Positions 37,309 through 45,928 of a DNA stretch of 64,000 nt are shown here, one piece after another. The notes under the pieces are model-generated. The model did no database searches. It saw nothing but the letters and a program-made list of their open reading frames with translations, and had not been told where the DNA came from. The DNA comes from Shinella curvata. Its GTDB lineage: Bacteria; Pseudomonadota; Alphaproteobacteria; Rhizobiales; Rhizobiaceae. The stretch is taken from positions 62,001-126,000 of the forward strand of contig NZ_JALJCJ010000004.1 of NCBI RefSeq assembly GCF_022899935.1, read 5' to 3'. Numbering within the stretch: the first letter of the stretch is position 1; each line of letters starts with the position of its first letter. Both the position numbers and the translations under genes were made by a program.

Positions 37309-37536
37309 TCAGTGGCGCCGGGCGAGCTTCAGCCAGGGAGCCAGGTGGAAGAGCGTCATCAGCAGGTACATCACCGTCATGCTGCCGAGCGGCGAGGGAT
37401 TGGCGCCTGTGCCGCAAATCGACATCTGAGAGACGTCGAGCGCCGAAACCAAGGCCATCAGCGCGAAGGTCGGCGAGGCGGCCAGCGCGGGCCAGCGGGT
37501 GTCTTCCCTCGGCGGGTTTCCTGCGGTTGTCGTCAT
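37309..37536 (-). CDS. Small membrane protein upstream of DUF899 gene
   Basis: This is a 75-residue protein with two predicted membrane helices ('SPTFALMALVSALDVSQMSIC' and 'SMTVMYLLMTLFHLAPWL'). GGGAG lies 7 bases before the ATG at 37536; the longer ORF to 37626 is not needed. Small membrane proteins of this type accompany DUF899 genes in rhizobia, and the 22-base gap suggests an operon. A cysteine in the loop between the helices may matter if the pair handles disulfides. Confidence 0.75.
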   Translation of the reverse strand: MTTTAGNPPREDTRWPALAASPTFALMALVSALDVSQMSICGTGANPSPLGSMTVMYLLMTLFHLAPWLKLARRH

Positions 37537-37744
37537 CGTTCTGCTCCCGACATTCGATTGAAGTACCCTACAGGCCATCAAAGGCCGCTCGAGAGTTACA
37601 AATCTGGCGGGATTCCGTTGCACCACACGGCCGATGAGGCGCGTGGGCGACGACCGAATGAAAAATCAATGCCATACCCGATTGCGGAGCACTCTCCGCT
37701 CTCATATCTCTTCGCCTAGGATGCCTTGACTGGGAGGATGCCAC

Positions 37745-39220
37745 GTGGCCCTGACGCAAAACCTCATTCGCCGCCTGCAGAACCCGGAATTGTTCGAGGC
37801 TATCGCCGATCCGGCATGGCTTGGCCTTGCCGCGGGTGGCGCGACCTTCGAGGTTTTCAATCCTGCGACCGGCGAACATCTGGCCGACATTCCGGACATG
37901 GGCGTTGCCGAAACCCGCGCCGCCATCGAGCGCGCCGCGGAGGCACAGATCGAATGGGCGGCCCGCACGGCGCGCGAGCGCTCCGATACGCTGTGGCGCT
38001 GGCACCAGCTGATCGTGCGGCACACGGACGACCTCGCGACCATCCTGACCGCCGAGATGGGCAAGCCGCTCGCCGAGGCGAAATCCGAGGTTTCCCACGC
38101 CGCAGCCTATCTGCAGTGGTACGCGGAGGAAGCCAACCGGGTCTACGGTGAGACCATTCCCGCCCCCTCGCGCGACCGGCGCATGATCGTCATCAAGCAA
38201 CCCATTGGCGTCGTCGGCGCCATCACGCCCTGGAATTTCCCGGCCTCGATGGTCGCGCGGAAAATCTCGCCAGCACTGGCGGCCGGTTGCACGGTGGTGC
38301 TGAAGCCCGCAGAGCAGACGCCGCTGGTGGCTGGCGCGATGTTTGGGCTTGCGGAAAAAGCGGGATTCCCGGCCGGTGTGGTGAACCTCGTCTACGCCTC
38401 TGAGGGCGATGCTGTCGGGCTCGAACTCTGCACGCATCCCAAAGTGCGCAAGATCAGCTTCACCGGCTCGACGGAAGTCGGCCGCCTGCTCATGCGCCAG
38501 TGTTCCGACCAGGTGAAGAAACTCAGCCTGGAGCTTGGCGGCAACGCCCCTTTCATCGTTTTCGATGACGCCGATGTCGATGCCGCCGTCGATGGCGCGA
38601 TCCAGGCGAAGTTCCGCAATGCGGGCCAGACCTGTGTTTCCGCAAACCGACTTTACGTGCAGGCCGGCGTGCATGACGCGTTCGCCGCTAAATTTACGGA
38701 GCGCGTGAAAACGCTCTGCGTCGGCGACGGGTTCGACCCCGACGTGGCCATCGGCCCGCTGATCGACGCGCGGGCACGGGCGAAGATCGAGGCGCATGTC
38801 GCCGATGCCGTCGCGAGAGGCGGCAGCATCCAATGCGGCGGCGAACGGATCGAAGGCACCGGCACCTTCTTCGCGCCGACCGTACTCACCGGCATATCGC
38901 GTGATATGCGCATTGCGCAGGAGGAGACCTTCGGGCCGCTCGCTCCCATCATCCGCTTCACGGATGCCGATCAGGTGGTGCGGGAGGCCAACGACACAAT
39001 CTATGGTCTTGCCGCCTATTTCTACGCTTCCAATCTCAGCCGGGTCTGGCGGGTCGCCGAGGCGCTGGAATACGGCATGGTCGGCATCAATACCGGCCGC
39101 ATGTCCTCCGAAGCCGCTCCCTTCGGCGGCGTCAAGCAGTCCGGCATGGGACGCGAGGGGTCTCGCCATGGCTTGGAGGACTATCTGGAGATGAAATATC
39201 TTTGCATGGGCGGCATCTGA
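37745..39220 (+). CDS. gabD: NAD(P)-dependent succinate-semialdehyde dehydrogenase (GabD type)
   Basis: This aldehyde dehydrogenase of 491 residues is expected to oxidise succinate semialdehyde to succinate. Catalytic residues are Glu263 ('LELGGNAPF') and Cys297 ('GQTCVSANR'). Subgroup features are 'PIGVVGAITPWNFPASMVARKISPALAAGCTVVLKPAEQTP' and the ending 'GGVKQSGMGREGSRHGLEDYLEMKYLCMGG', typical of GabD/SSADH. The start is GTG at 37745 with GGAGG 8 bases ahead. No gabT transaminase gene is next to it. Confidence 0.9.
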   Translation: MALTQNLIRRLQNPELFEAIADPAWLGLAAGGATFEVFNPATGEHLADIPDMGVAETRAAIERAAEAQIEWAARTARERSDTLWRWHQLIVRHTDDLATILTAEMGKPLAEAKSEVSHAAAYLQWYAEEANRVYGETIPAPSRDRRMIVIKQPIGVVGAITPWNFPASMVARKISPALAAGCTVVLKPAEQTPLVAGAMFGLAEKAGFPAGVVNLVYASEGDAVGLELCTHPKVRKISFTGSTEVGRLLMRQCSDQVKKLSLELGGNAPFIVFDDADVDAAVDGAIQAKFRNAGQTCVSANRLYVQAGVHDAFAAKFTERVKTLCVGDGFDPDVAIGPLIDARARAKIEAHVADAVARGGSIQCGGERIEGTGTFFAPTVLTGISRDMRIAQEETFGPLAPIIRFTDADQVVREANDTIYGLAAYFYASNLSRVWRVAEALEYGMVGINTGRMSSEAAPFGGVKQSGMGREGSRHGLEDYLEMKYLCMGGI

Positions 39221-39619
39221 CCAGCCCGGCACCAAAGAAAAAGACGGTTTGGAGAACGCTGAGGCCTCTCAGCGGCGCGCTCCATTGTGTCCCGTCCTTC
39301 CTTCAATGGCGCTCGATACGGAGCTTTTCAGTTAGGGTATGCGCGTGGTGCGCGCGCTCCCCGACAAGGGGCGCATCCGACAGGATCAGGTCCCAGACGT
39401 GTGAAATATCCGACATTGCGTACCATTCTCGAGCCATGATCCCAGGCGGTTGCGAGCCTGACCGACTACAGCCGTGGCTGTCCCGTTTATCGGAGTGCAG
39501 ACAACCGTCCTCTGCCGTATGGTCCCGAATCGGCGTACGCGGAAATGTGTTCAAGTCTTTGCGCTGACCGTCCGCGTTCTCCCCCGTCCAAACCCGAACA
39601 ATGAAGACCGGAAAAACAC
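39221..39619. other. Intergenic region after gabD
   Basis: About 400 bases without a recognisable gene, repeat or RNA. The codon pattern does not support the ORFs that cross it. No clear terminator was found behind gabD. Confidence 0.5.
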
Positions 39620-39841
39620 ATGGAGCCGATCCAGGACACCACGACCATCGCAAACCGCAGCGATTTCGCCCAGTGGGCGATCGAACGCGCTGCGGCCATC
39701 GTTGCCGAACAGGGCGGCACGCTTGCCCTCGCCGCGCGGGGCGATGGCGATGAGGCCATCGCCGGTGCTGCCAATGCACTGGGCCAGGCGATCGTTGACG
39801 CGATGCTTGAGGTATTTGACGGTCTTGTCGGGGACGACTGA
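39620..39841 (+). CDS. Small hypothetical protein
   Basis: A possible 73-residue acidic protein ('MEPIQDTTTIANRSDFAQWAIERAAAIVAEQGG...') with mostly helical character and no membrane segment. The ribosome-binding site is weak. It ends just before a strong hairpin that could terminate both this gene and the convergent kinase gene. The family was not recognised; the call rests on protein-like composition only. Confidence 0.4.
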   Translation: MEPIQDTTTIANRSDFAQWAIERAAAIVAEQGGTLALAARGDGDEAIAGAANALGQAIVDAMLEVFDGLVGDD

Positions 39842-39881
39842 CGGTCCCCGCTCCTCCCGGGAGCGAACGGCGCCGCACTTG

Positions 39882-39909
39882 CGCCGGCCGGGTATTCTCT
39901 CGGCCGGCG
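39882..39909. terminator. Bidirectional hairpin terminator between convergent units
   Basis: CGCCGGCCG and CGGCCGGCG form a perfect 9-base stem with a 10-base loop, between the small hypothetical gene (+) and the end of the polyol ABC/kinase operon (-). The T-run is poor, so it may act as a 3' stabiliser as well. Confidence 0.55.
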
Positions 39910-39934
39910 AAGATGGTACAGGACAGGCCTGCGG

Positions 39935-41554
39935 TCAGCGCGCGAGATGCTCGAAAAGCCGGGCCACGGCCTCCGCACCCGGGTCGACATGGCCTTGGAG
40001 TTGTCTGGCGTTGATATAGGCCGCACGACCGGCTTTAGCGCGGGTGAGGGTCGCGGTGAAATTCGCTCCTTCGCGGGCGGCCGCCGCAGCGGCGGCGACA
40101 TTCTGGCCGAGGGCTTCGAGCGCGGGCGCAAGCGCATCGACCATCGTACGGTCGCCGATGCGTGCGCCGCCGATCTCCTGCATGCGAGCGAGACCCGCGC
40201 GGAGTGCCTCGCGCATCGGCAGGCCGCTTGAGGCGCCATCGCCGGCTGCCGCAAAGAAGATGGCGAGCAGCACGCCGGAGGAGCCGCCCATGGTCTGGCT
40301 GAGTTCCAGGCCGATGGCGCGCAGGAGCTGGGTGTGGTCGGAGAGCGGCAGGCGATCAATGGCGCTGATCAACGCGCGTGCGGCACCCGCCAGTGTCGAA
40401 CCGGTGTCGCCATCGCCGGACTTGGCGTCCAGCGCATTGAGGTCCTGTTCGGCAGCGATGAGGACGTCACAGCAATTTATGACGAAGGCGCGTGTCGGGG
40501 CATGACCGGACGCCATCGGGGTAATGGGGGTAAGGCCATCGGGCAGGGCCGCGATGGCGAGCGGACGGATTTCCGAAACGCCTGGCCATGCGGCAATCGG
40601 GACCGGGTCTTTCAGAAGGGCCAGTTCGGCCGCATCGGCGGGAAGAACGGAGATCGAGAAGCCCTGCATGTCGAGCGAGGTCATCAGCGGTGCGGGACCG
40701 ATGGCGTGGGTGATTTTTGCGCCGATGGACGAGCCGAGGAGGTCATGGGCAAGCACGGACATTTCCACGACCGACGCGCCGCCGAGATTGTTGATCAGCG
40801 CCACATGAGGGCCTTCACCCATCACGACGGCCAAACGCTCGACCATGGTCGCAATGGAAGCGCGCGCACCGGCGAAATCGATCTGTTCGACACCGGCTTC
40901 GCCATGGATGCCGAGGCCGAGCTCGGCCTTGCCTTCGGGAATGCGGTCCTCCTTCGGCGAGCCTGGCACCCGGCAGGTGTCGAGCGACATGCCGATGGAG
41001 TGCGTGCGGGCGATGGCGTGTCTTGCGGCGGAGGTGACCGCGTCGAGGTCGGCTCCCTTCTCGGCAAGCGCACCGGCGATCTTGTGCACGAAGAGCGTGC
41101 CGGCGACGCCGCGCGCCTGCGGCAGGTCTGGTAGCGCGATGTCGTCGCCGACGATCACCATCGAGACATTGAGGCCGAAGGCCCGCGCCCGTTCGGCGGC
41201 AAGGCCGAAATTCAAGCGGTCGCCGGTGTAGTTTTTCACGACGAGGAGACATCCTGCCGGGCCGGTCACCGCCAGGATTCCGGCAAGCACGGCATCGACG
41301 CTGGGAGAAGCGAAGACGTCGCCGCAAACGGCGGCCGTCAGCATGCCCTTGCCGACGAAGCCGACATGGGCCGGCTCGTGACCCGAGCCGCCGCCGGAGA
41401 CGATGGCCACCTTGGACTTGTCCCAGTCGCTGCGCAGAACGACCCGGATATGGGGGTAGCCGTCGAGGCGGGTCAGCGCGCCGCCCGAAAGGGCAAGCAC
41501 CCCGTCGATCGCTTCGGTGACGACGTCTTCGCGCCGATTGATGAATTGCGCCAT
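39935..41554 (-). CDS. Dihydroxyacetone kinase family protein, DhaK-DhaL fusion
   Basis: This is an ATP-dependent kinase of the single-chain (Citrobacter/eukaryote) DAK type, 539 residues. The DhaK domain (residues 1-330) has the GGGSGHEP motif at 54-61 and His217 ('GLGIHGEAG'), which binds the carbonyl of the ketose covalently. The DhaL domain (about 350-539) has the ATP-Mg motif 'DAKSGDGDTGSTLAGAARAL' and 'GGSSGVL'. It ends the polyol-type ABC operon 111 bases after the last ATPase gene. Members phosphorylate dihydroxyacetone, and some relatives prefer erythrulose or other small ketoses. Confidence 0.92.
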   Translation of the reverse strand: MAQFINRREDVVTEAIDGVLALSGGALTRLDGYPHIRVVLRSDWDKSKVAIVSGGGSGHEPAHVGFVGKGMLTAAVCGDVFASPSVDAVLAGILAVTGPAGCLLVVKNYTGDRLNFGLAAERARAFGLNVSMVIVGDDIALPDLPQARGVAGTLFVHKIAGALAEKGADLDAVTSAARHAIARTHSIGMSLDTCRVPGSPKEDRIPEGKAELGLGIHGEAGVEQIDFAGARASIATMVERLAVVMGEGPHVALINNLGGASVVEMSVLAHDLLGSSIGAKITHAIGPAPLMTSLDMQGFSISVLPADAAELALLKDPVPIAAWPGVSEIRPLAIAALPDGLTPITPMASGHAPTRAFVINCCDVLIAAEQDLNALDAKSGDGDTGSTLAGAARALISAIDRLPLSDHTQLLRAIGLELSQTMGGSSGVLLAIFFAAAGDGASSGLPMREALRAGLARMQEIGGARIGDRTMVDALAPALEALGQNVAAAAAAAREGANFTATLTRAKAGRAAYINARQLQGHVDPGAEAVARLFEHLAR

Positions 41555-41665
41555 GAAAAATCTCCTCAGGCTAGTGCTTGGTCCGACCGACGTGAAACGG
41601 GAATCGGCAGGATCATGCTGAAAAAACGAAAGCTTTAGCGCTGGTCCGTTGCAAGCGGTCGAGCG

Positions 41666-42658
41666 CTACAGTCGCATGCCGGCAGCATCGAAATAGAGCG
41701 GCCGTGACGGTTGTATCCGAATGGTCTCGCCGCCCCGAAGCGGCGTATGGGCGTCGGTGACGGTAATGAGGTCGTGCCGTTTGAAGGTGAGGTGCAGGCG
41801 GGTCTGGTCGCCGAGATGCTCGACACGCTTGACCAGTGCCTCCTCCCCCTCGCCTTGCGATATATGCTCCGGACGAAGGCCGATGTTCTTCGCCCCCGCC
41901 GGTGCGCCTGCAAAGAGATCGGCTGGCAGCACGTTGATGCGCGGCTGGCCGAGGCGGGTCGCGGCATAGACGCTGACGGGCTGCTCGTAGACCTCGCGCG
42001 GCGAGCCGAATTGCACCAGCCTGCCCTCGTTCAGCACGCCGACATGGGTCGCCATGGTCATCGCCTCGATCTGGTCGTGGGTGACATAGAGCAGCGTCGC
42101 GCCGGATTTCGCCTGGATGCGCTTCAGTTCGATGCGCAGATCCGCCCTGAGCTTCGCGTCGAGTGAACTCAGCGGTTCGTCCATCAGGAAGATTTGGGGA
42201 TTGCGCACCAGCGCCCGGCCAATCGAGACGCGCTGCATCTCACCGCCCGAAAGCGCGGTCGCCTTGTTGTCCAACTTGTGAGCGATCTGCAGGACGTCCG
42301 CGACCTCCCGCACCTTCCGGTCGATCGCCTCTTTCTGCGTCTTCAGGAGTGGAGATTTCAGGGGGAACTCCAGATTCTGGCGAACGGTGAGGTGCGGATA
42401 GAGTGAATATTGCTGAAACACCATGGCGACATTGCGCTCGGCCGGCGACAGGCCCTTCATCGGCCGGCCGCCGATGTAAACCTCGCCGCTGTCGGGCACG
42501 TCGAGACCCGAGACCATGCGCAGCGTGGTCGTTTTGCCCGCGCCCGTCGGACCGAGCAGCACGACGAAGGAGCCGTCCGGCACCGTCAGTGAGACATTGT
42601 CGAGCGCGACGGTACTGCCAAAGCGTTTCGTCACGTTTTCAAGCACGATCTCAGCCAT
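41666..42658 (-). CDS. Sugar/polyol ABC transporter ATPase, second copy
   Basis: This CUT1-type ATPase has 330 residues. Walker A is GPTGAGKT (36-43), Q-loop 'MVFQQYSLYPHLTV', signature 'LSGGEMQRVSIGRALV' and Walker B 'IFLMDEPLSSLDA'. A C-terminal TOBE/MalK regulatory domain follows ('NIGLRPEHISQGEGEEALVKRVEHLGDQTRLHL'). The ATG at 42658 overlaps the end of the preceding ATPase gene by 8 bases. Two different ATPases in one sugar operon imply a heterodimeric motor, as in the rhizobial glycerol transporter GlpSTPQUV. Confidence 0.92.
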   Translation of the reverse strand: MAEIVLENVTKRFGSTVALDNVSLTVPDGSFVVLLGPTGAGKTTTLRMVSGLDVPDSGEVYIGGRPMKGLSPAERNVAMVFQQYSLYPHLTVRQNLEFPLKSPLLKTQKEAIDRKVREVADVLQIAHKLDNKATALSGGEMQRVSIGRALVRNPQIFLMDEPLSSLDAKLRADLRIELKRIQAKSGATLLYVTHDQIEAMTMATHVGVLNEGRLVQFGSPREVYEQPVSVYAATRLGQPRINVLPADLFAGAPAGAKNIGLRPEHISQGEGEEALVKRVEHLGDQTRLHLTFKRHDLITVTDAHTPLRGGETIRIQPSRPLYFDAAGMRL

Positions 42659-43748
42659 GAGCCAGCACTCCTTCATTGCCCTCTGACACGAGGGCCTTGC
42701 CGCTTTCCGCATCGAAGAGCGAGAGGGTTCGCGCATCGAAATTGAGGCCGATCAGCTCCTCCTCGCGCACCTTTTGTCCGGAGGAAATCCGCGCCTTCAG
42801 TTCGCCGTGCTCCGTTGCTAGCGTGACGATCTGTGTCGTGCCGAGATATTCGACGGCGCTGACCCGGCCGCGATAGGCCGCGTCGTCGCGGAAGTTCACA
42901 TGTTCCGGGCGCACGCCGAGCGTCAGGCGGCCGGCGCGGCCTTCCCGCGCGATGGGCACGTTCATCCTCACACCGCCGAGATCGACGCTTTTGCCGCCGA
43001 TGCCGATCATGCCTTCGAACTCCAGGAAATTCATCGAGGGCGAGCCGATGAACTGGGCGACGAACTTTGTCGCCGGCCAGTCGTAGATCTGCTGTGGCCG
43101 GCCGAACTGCTCCACGACACCATGGTTCATCACGACGATCTTGTCCCCCATCTGCATGGCTTCGAGTTGGTCGTGCGTGACATAGACGGTGGTGGCGCCC
43201 ATGCGATCGTGCAGCGCGCGCAGTTCTTCTGCCATATGCTCGCGGAATTCGGCGTCGAGCGCGCCGAGCGGCTCATCCATGAAGAAGGCCTTTGGCCGGC
43301 GTACGATGGCGCGGCCAAGTGCCACGCGCTGCCGGTCGCCGCCGGAAAGACCGCCGACGGGTTTTTCCAGGATATGCTCGATCTTGAGGATGCGGGCGAC
43401 CTCGGCGACGCGCGTCTTCACCTCCTCGCGTTTCATGCCCTGGCTGACCAGCGGGTAAGAAATGTTCTTGCGCACGTTCATATGCGGATAGAGCGCGAAC
43501 ATCTGGAAGACGAAGGCGATGTCGCGCTGGCTTGCCGGCTTCATGCCGACTTCCTCTCCGTCGATGAAGATTTCGCCCGAGGTCGGCAATTCGAGGCCGG
43601 CCATCATGCGCAGCGTCGTCGTCTTGCCGCAGCCGGAGGGGCCAAGCAGCATGAAGAATTCGCCGTCCTCGATGGTGAAGGAGGAGGAGCGCACGGCGGT
43701 GAAGGCGCCGAACTCCTTGCGCACGTTCTGGATCCTGATTTGCGCCAT
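42651..43748 (-). CDS. Sugar/polyol ABC transporter ATPase, first copy
   Basis: This CUT1-type ATPase has 365 residues. Walker A is GPSGCGKT (36-43), Q-loop 'FVFQMFALYPHMNV', signature 'LSGGDRQRVALGRAIV', Walker B 'AFFMDEPLGALDA'. The TOBE domain follows ('LGVRPEHVNFRDDAAYRGRVSAVEYLGTTQIVTL'). It starts 4 bases after the small membrane protein gene and overlaps the second ATPase gene. It differs clearly from that second copy, so the pair is not a recent duplication. Confidence 0.92.
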   Translation of the reverse strand: MAQIRIQNVRKEFGAFTAVRSSSFTIEDGEFFMLLGPSGCGKTTTLRMMAGLELPTSGEIFIDGEEVGMKPASQRDIAFVFQMFALYPHMNVRKNISYPLVSQGMKREEVKTRVAEVARILKIEHILEKPVGGLSGGDRQRVALGRAIVRRPKAFFMDEPLGALDAEFREHMAEELRALHDRMGATTVYVTHDQLEAMQMGDKIVVMNHGVVEQFGRPQQIYDWPATKFVAQFIGSPSMNFLEFEGMIGIGGKSVDLGGVRMNVPIAREGRAGRLTLGVRPEHVNFRDDAAYRGRVSAVEYLGTTQIVTLATEHGELKARISSGQKVREEELIGLNFDARTLSLFDAESGKALVSEGNEGVLAHG

Positions 43749-43752
43749 GGGC

Positions 43753-43941
43753 CTACTCCGGGAAATGGCTGACGATGATGAACATCACCGTGCCCAGCAA
43801 GGTTACGACGAAGGACCAGGAATAGAGCGCAAGTGCGAAGGGCTGCATGAGCATGATGACGCCCGCCGCGATCAGCACCGAGGCCAGCATTTCCCAGGCG
43901 CTGCGCCTGAAATGCAGGAGGCCGTTGAAAAATCGTGTCAT
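43753..43941 (-). CDS. Small integral membrane protein (62 residues) of the polyol ABC operon
   Basis: The 62-residue frame 'MTRFFNGLLHFRRSAWEMLASVLIAAGVIMLMQPFALALYSW...' carries two hydrophobic segments and ends 'VSHFPE'. Its start shares ATGA with the stop of the second permease gene, and the first ATPase gene begins 4 bases after it, so it is embedded between transporter subunits. A small membrane protein at the equivalent position is known in the rhizobial glycerol transporter operon (GlpU). It may be an accessory subunit. Confidence 0.78.
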   Translation of the reverse strand: MTRFFNGLLHFRRSAWEMLASVLIAAGVIMLMQPFALALYSWSFVVTLLGTVMFIIVSHFPE

Positions 43942-44879
43942 TTGCGGACTGCTCCGAAAGTGATGCCGCGCAGGAGATGCTTGCGCAGAAGGATGGTGAA
44001 CACCATGACCGGCACGAGGAAGAGCGTGGCGCCGGCGGCGACGGCGGGCCAATCCTGACCGCTGACGCCGATGATGGTGGGAATGAAGGGCGGGGCTGTC
44101 TGGGCGTTGCCGGATGTCAACAGAACAGCGAAGGCATATTCGTTCCAGGCGAAGATCAGGCAGAAGATTGCGGTCGAGGCGATGCCCGTCGCTGCCTGCG
44201 GCAACACGACCTTGTAGAAGGCCTGGAAGCGGGTGTAGCCGTCGATCAGCGCCGCTTCCTCGTATTCGACGGGGATCTCGTCGATGAAGCCTTTCAGCAG
44301 CCAGACGGAGAGCGACAGGTTGACCGCCGTATAGAGCAGGATCATGCCGGCATGGGTATCGCTGAGGCCGAGCGAGCGGAACATCAGGAAGATCGGAATG
44401 GCGACGGCGATAGGTGGCATCATGCGCGTCGAGAGGATGAAGAACAGGAGATCGTCCTTCAACGGCACCTTGAAGCGTGAGAAGGCATAGGCCGCGGCCG
44501 TGCCGAGCACGATGCACAACACCGTCGAGCCGAAGCCGATGATGACGGAATTGGTGAAGCGTTCGGCAAAACGCGAGGGACCCGAAATGACGAGCCCGTC
44601 CTTGCGCACCAGCTTGTCGTACCAAGTGGTGGGCTCGCCGAGCGCCTGCAACTGTTCGGGCGAAAGCCGGGTGCGCGTGGTGAAGACGTTGACGTAGCCT
44701 TCCACCGTCGGCGTGAAGAACGTTTTGGGGGGATAGGCGATGGCGTCTGACGGGCTCTTGAAGCTGGTGCCGATGATCCAGACCAGCGGCAGGATGGTGA
44801 TCAGCGCGTAGCCGACGACTAGGATGCCCGCGACCCATTTCTGCCGTAGCGACGGCTCTGTGACGGAATAGCTACTCAT
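43938..44879 (-). CDS. Sugar/polyol ABC transporter permease, MalG type
   Basis: This is the second CUT1-type permease. From the ATG at 44879 it reads 'MSSYSVTEPSLRQKWVAGILVVGYALITILPLVWIIGTSFK', with the EAA loop 'IPVEYEEAALIDGYTRFQAFYKVVLPQAATGI' near the C terminus. The start overlaps the upstream permease stop (ATGA) and its own stop overlaps the small membrane protein gene. The longer ORF to 44981 would extend into the upstream gene. Helices and the loop are as expected for MalG-like proteins. Confidence 0.92.
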   Translation of the reverse strand: MSSYSVTEPSLRQKWVAGILVVGYALITILPLVWIIGTSFKSPSDAIAYPPKTFFTPTVEGYVNVFTTRTRLSPEQLQALGEPTTWYDKLVRKDGLVISGPSRFAERFTNSVIIGFGSTVLCIVLGTAAAYAFSRFKVPLKDDLLFFILSTRMMPPIAVAIPIFLMFRSLGLSDTHAGMILLYTAVNLSLSVWLLKGFIDEIPVEYEEAALIDGYTRFQAFYKVVLPQAATGIASTAIFCLIFAWNEYAFAVLLTSGNAQTAPPFIPTIIGVSGQDWPAVAAGATLFLVPVMVFTILLRKHLLRGITFGAVRK

Positions 44880-45823
44880 CGTTGTTTTACCTTGTTGAGC
44901 GCTTTGACATAGATCGAGGCGAGGCCGAAGACCGTGACGAAGAGAATGACGGCGTAGGCCGAGGCGTAGCCGGTGCGCCATTTCTCGAAGGCCTCACGCT
45001 TCAGGTTGATCGAGGTAAGCTCGGTGATCGAGCCGGGGCCACCGCCGGTGAGTTGCACGACGAGGTCGAACATCTTGAAATTCTCGATGCCGCGGAACAG
45101 CACGGCGAGCATCAGGAAGGGCAGGACGAGCGGAATGGTGATGGTCCAGAATTGGCGCCACTTGCTGGCGCGGTCACATTCGGCGGCTTCATAGATGCTG
45201 CCGGGAATGGAGCGCAGGCCCGCAAGGCAGATCAGCATGACGAAGGGTGTCCACATCCAGGTATCGACGATGATGATGGCCCAGGGCGCCAGCGCCACGT
45301 CGCCGATCATTGAAAAGCTGGAGGGATCCGCGCCGGTGAGAAAGCCGATCGCGTAGTTGAACAGGCCGATCTGCGGCTGGTACAGGAAGGTCCAGAAATT
45401 GCCGACCACCGCCGGGCTCAGCATCATCGGCAGCACAATGATGGTGGTCCACAGATCGTTGCCGCGGAACTTCTTATTGATGAGATAGGCGAGCGCGAAA
45501 CCGATCAGCACCTGCAGCACGATCGTCCAGATCAGGAAATGCGCCGTCGCCTGCATTGTCAGCCAGATGTCCCGGTCCGACAGGATGTTCAAGTAGTTCT
45601 TCAGGCCGACGAACTCGACCTCCGCGTTGGGCCGGTTGACACGGAAATTGGTGAAGCTCAACCGGATCGTCCAGATGAGCGGAAAGATGTTGACCGCAAG
45701 AAGCAGCACGATCGACGGCGCGACGAAGAGCCAGGCGAGCGCACGGTCCGAAAGGCCGTGCATGCGTTTGGCGATGGCGTGCGGCGTCGCTTCGGCGACC
45801 CGGTCCACGGATGATTTCAGCAT
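44876..45823 (-). CDS. Sugar/polyol ABC transporter permease, MalF type
   Basis: This is the first CUT1-type permease, 315 residues: 'RALAWLFVAPSIVLLLAVNIFPLIWTIRLSFTNF' is the usual opening. The EAA loop is 'IPGSIYEAAECDRASKWRQFWTITIPLVLPFLM'. It follows the binding-protein gene after a 105-base gap that contains a strong hairpin, and overlaps the next permease gene by four bases. Confidence 0.92.
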   Translation of the reverse strand: MLKSSVDRVAEATPHAIAKRMHGLSDRALAWLFVAPSIVLLLAVNIFPLIWTIRLSFTNFRVNRPNAEVEFVGLKNYLNILSDRDIWLTMQATAHFLIWTIVLQVLIGFALAYLINKKFRGNDLWTTIIVLPMMLSPAVVGNFWTFLYQPQIGLFNYAIGFLTGADPSSFSMIGDVALAPWAIIIVDTWMWTPFVMLICLAGLRSIPGSIYEAAECDRASKWRQFWTITIPLVLPFLMLAVLFRGIENFKMFDLVVQLTGGGPGSITELTSINLKREAFEKWRTGYASAYAVILFVTVFGLASIYVKALNKVKQR

Positions 45824-45857
45824 GGATATTCCCCTGATGTCAGACTGAGCGGCGACA

Positions 45858-45880
45858 GAGCCGGGGCAAGTCCCCGGCTC
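45858..45880 (-). repeat. Strong hairpin between binding-protein and permease genes
   Basis: GAGCCGGGG and CCCCGGCTC form a perfect 9-base stem with a 5-base loop. Hairpins at this position usually protect the binding-protein mRNA and reduce read-through, giving excess binding protein over permeases. A second GC-rich inverted segment follows at about 45881-45920. Confidence 0.6.
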
Positions 45881-45928
45881 CGGCCGCGCCTTGGCCCGCT
45901 GGGAGGCGCGGGCCCGGGCCGATGGCGG

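Noticed and set aside
37568-39235. Minus-strand ORF of 555 codons over gabD
   Set aside because: It is antisense to a textbook aldehyde dehydrogenase and its low-complexity composition is that of a shadow frame.
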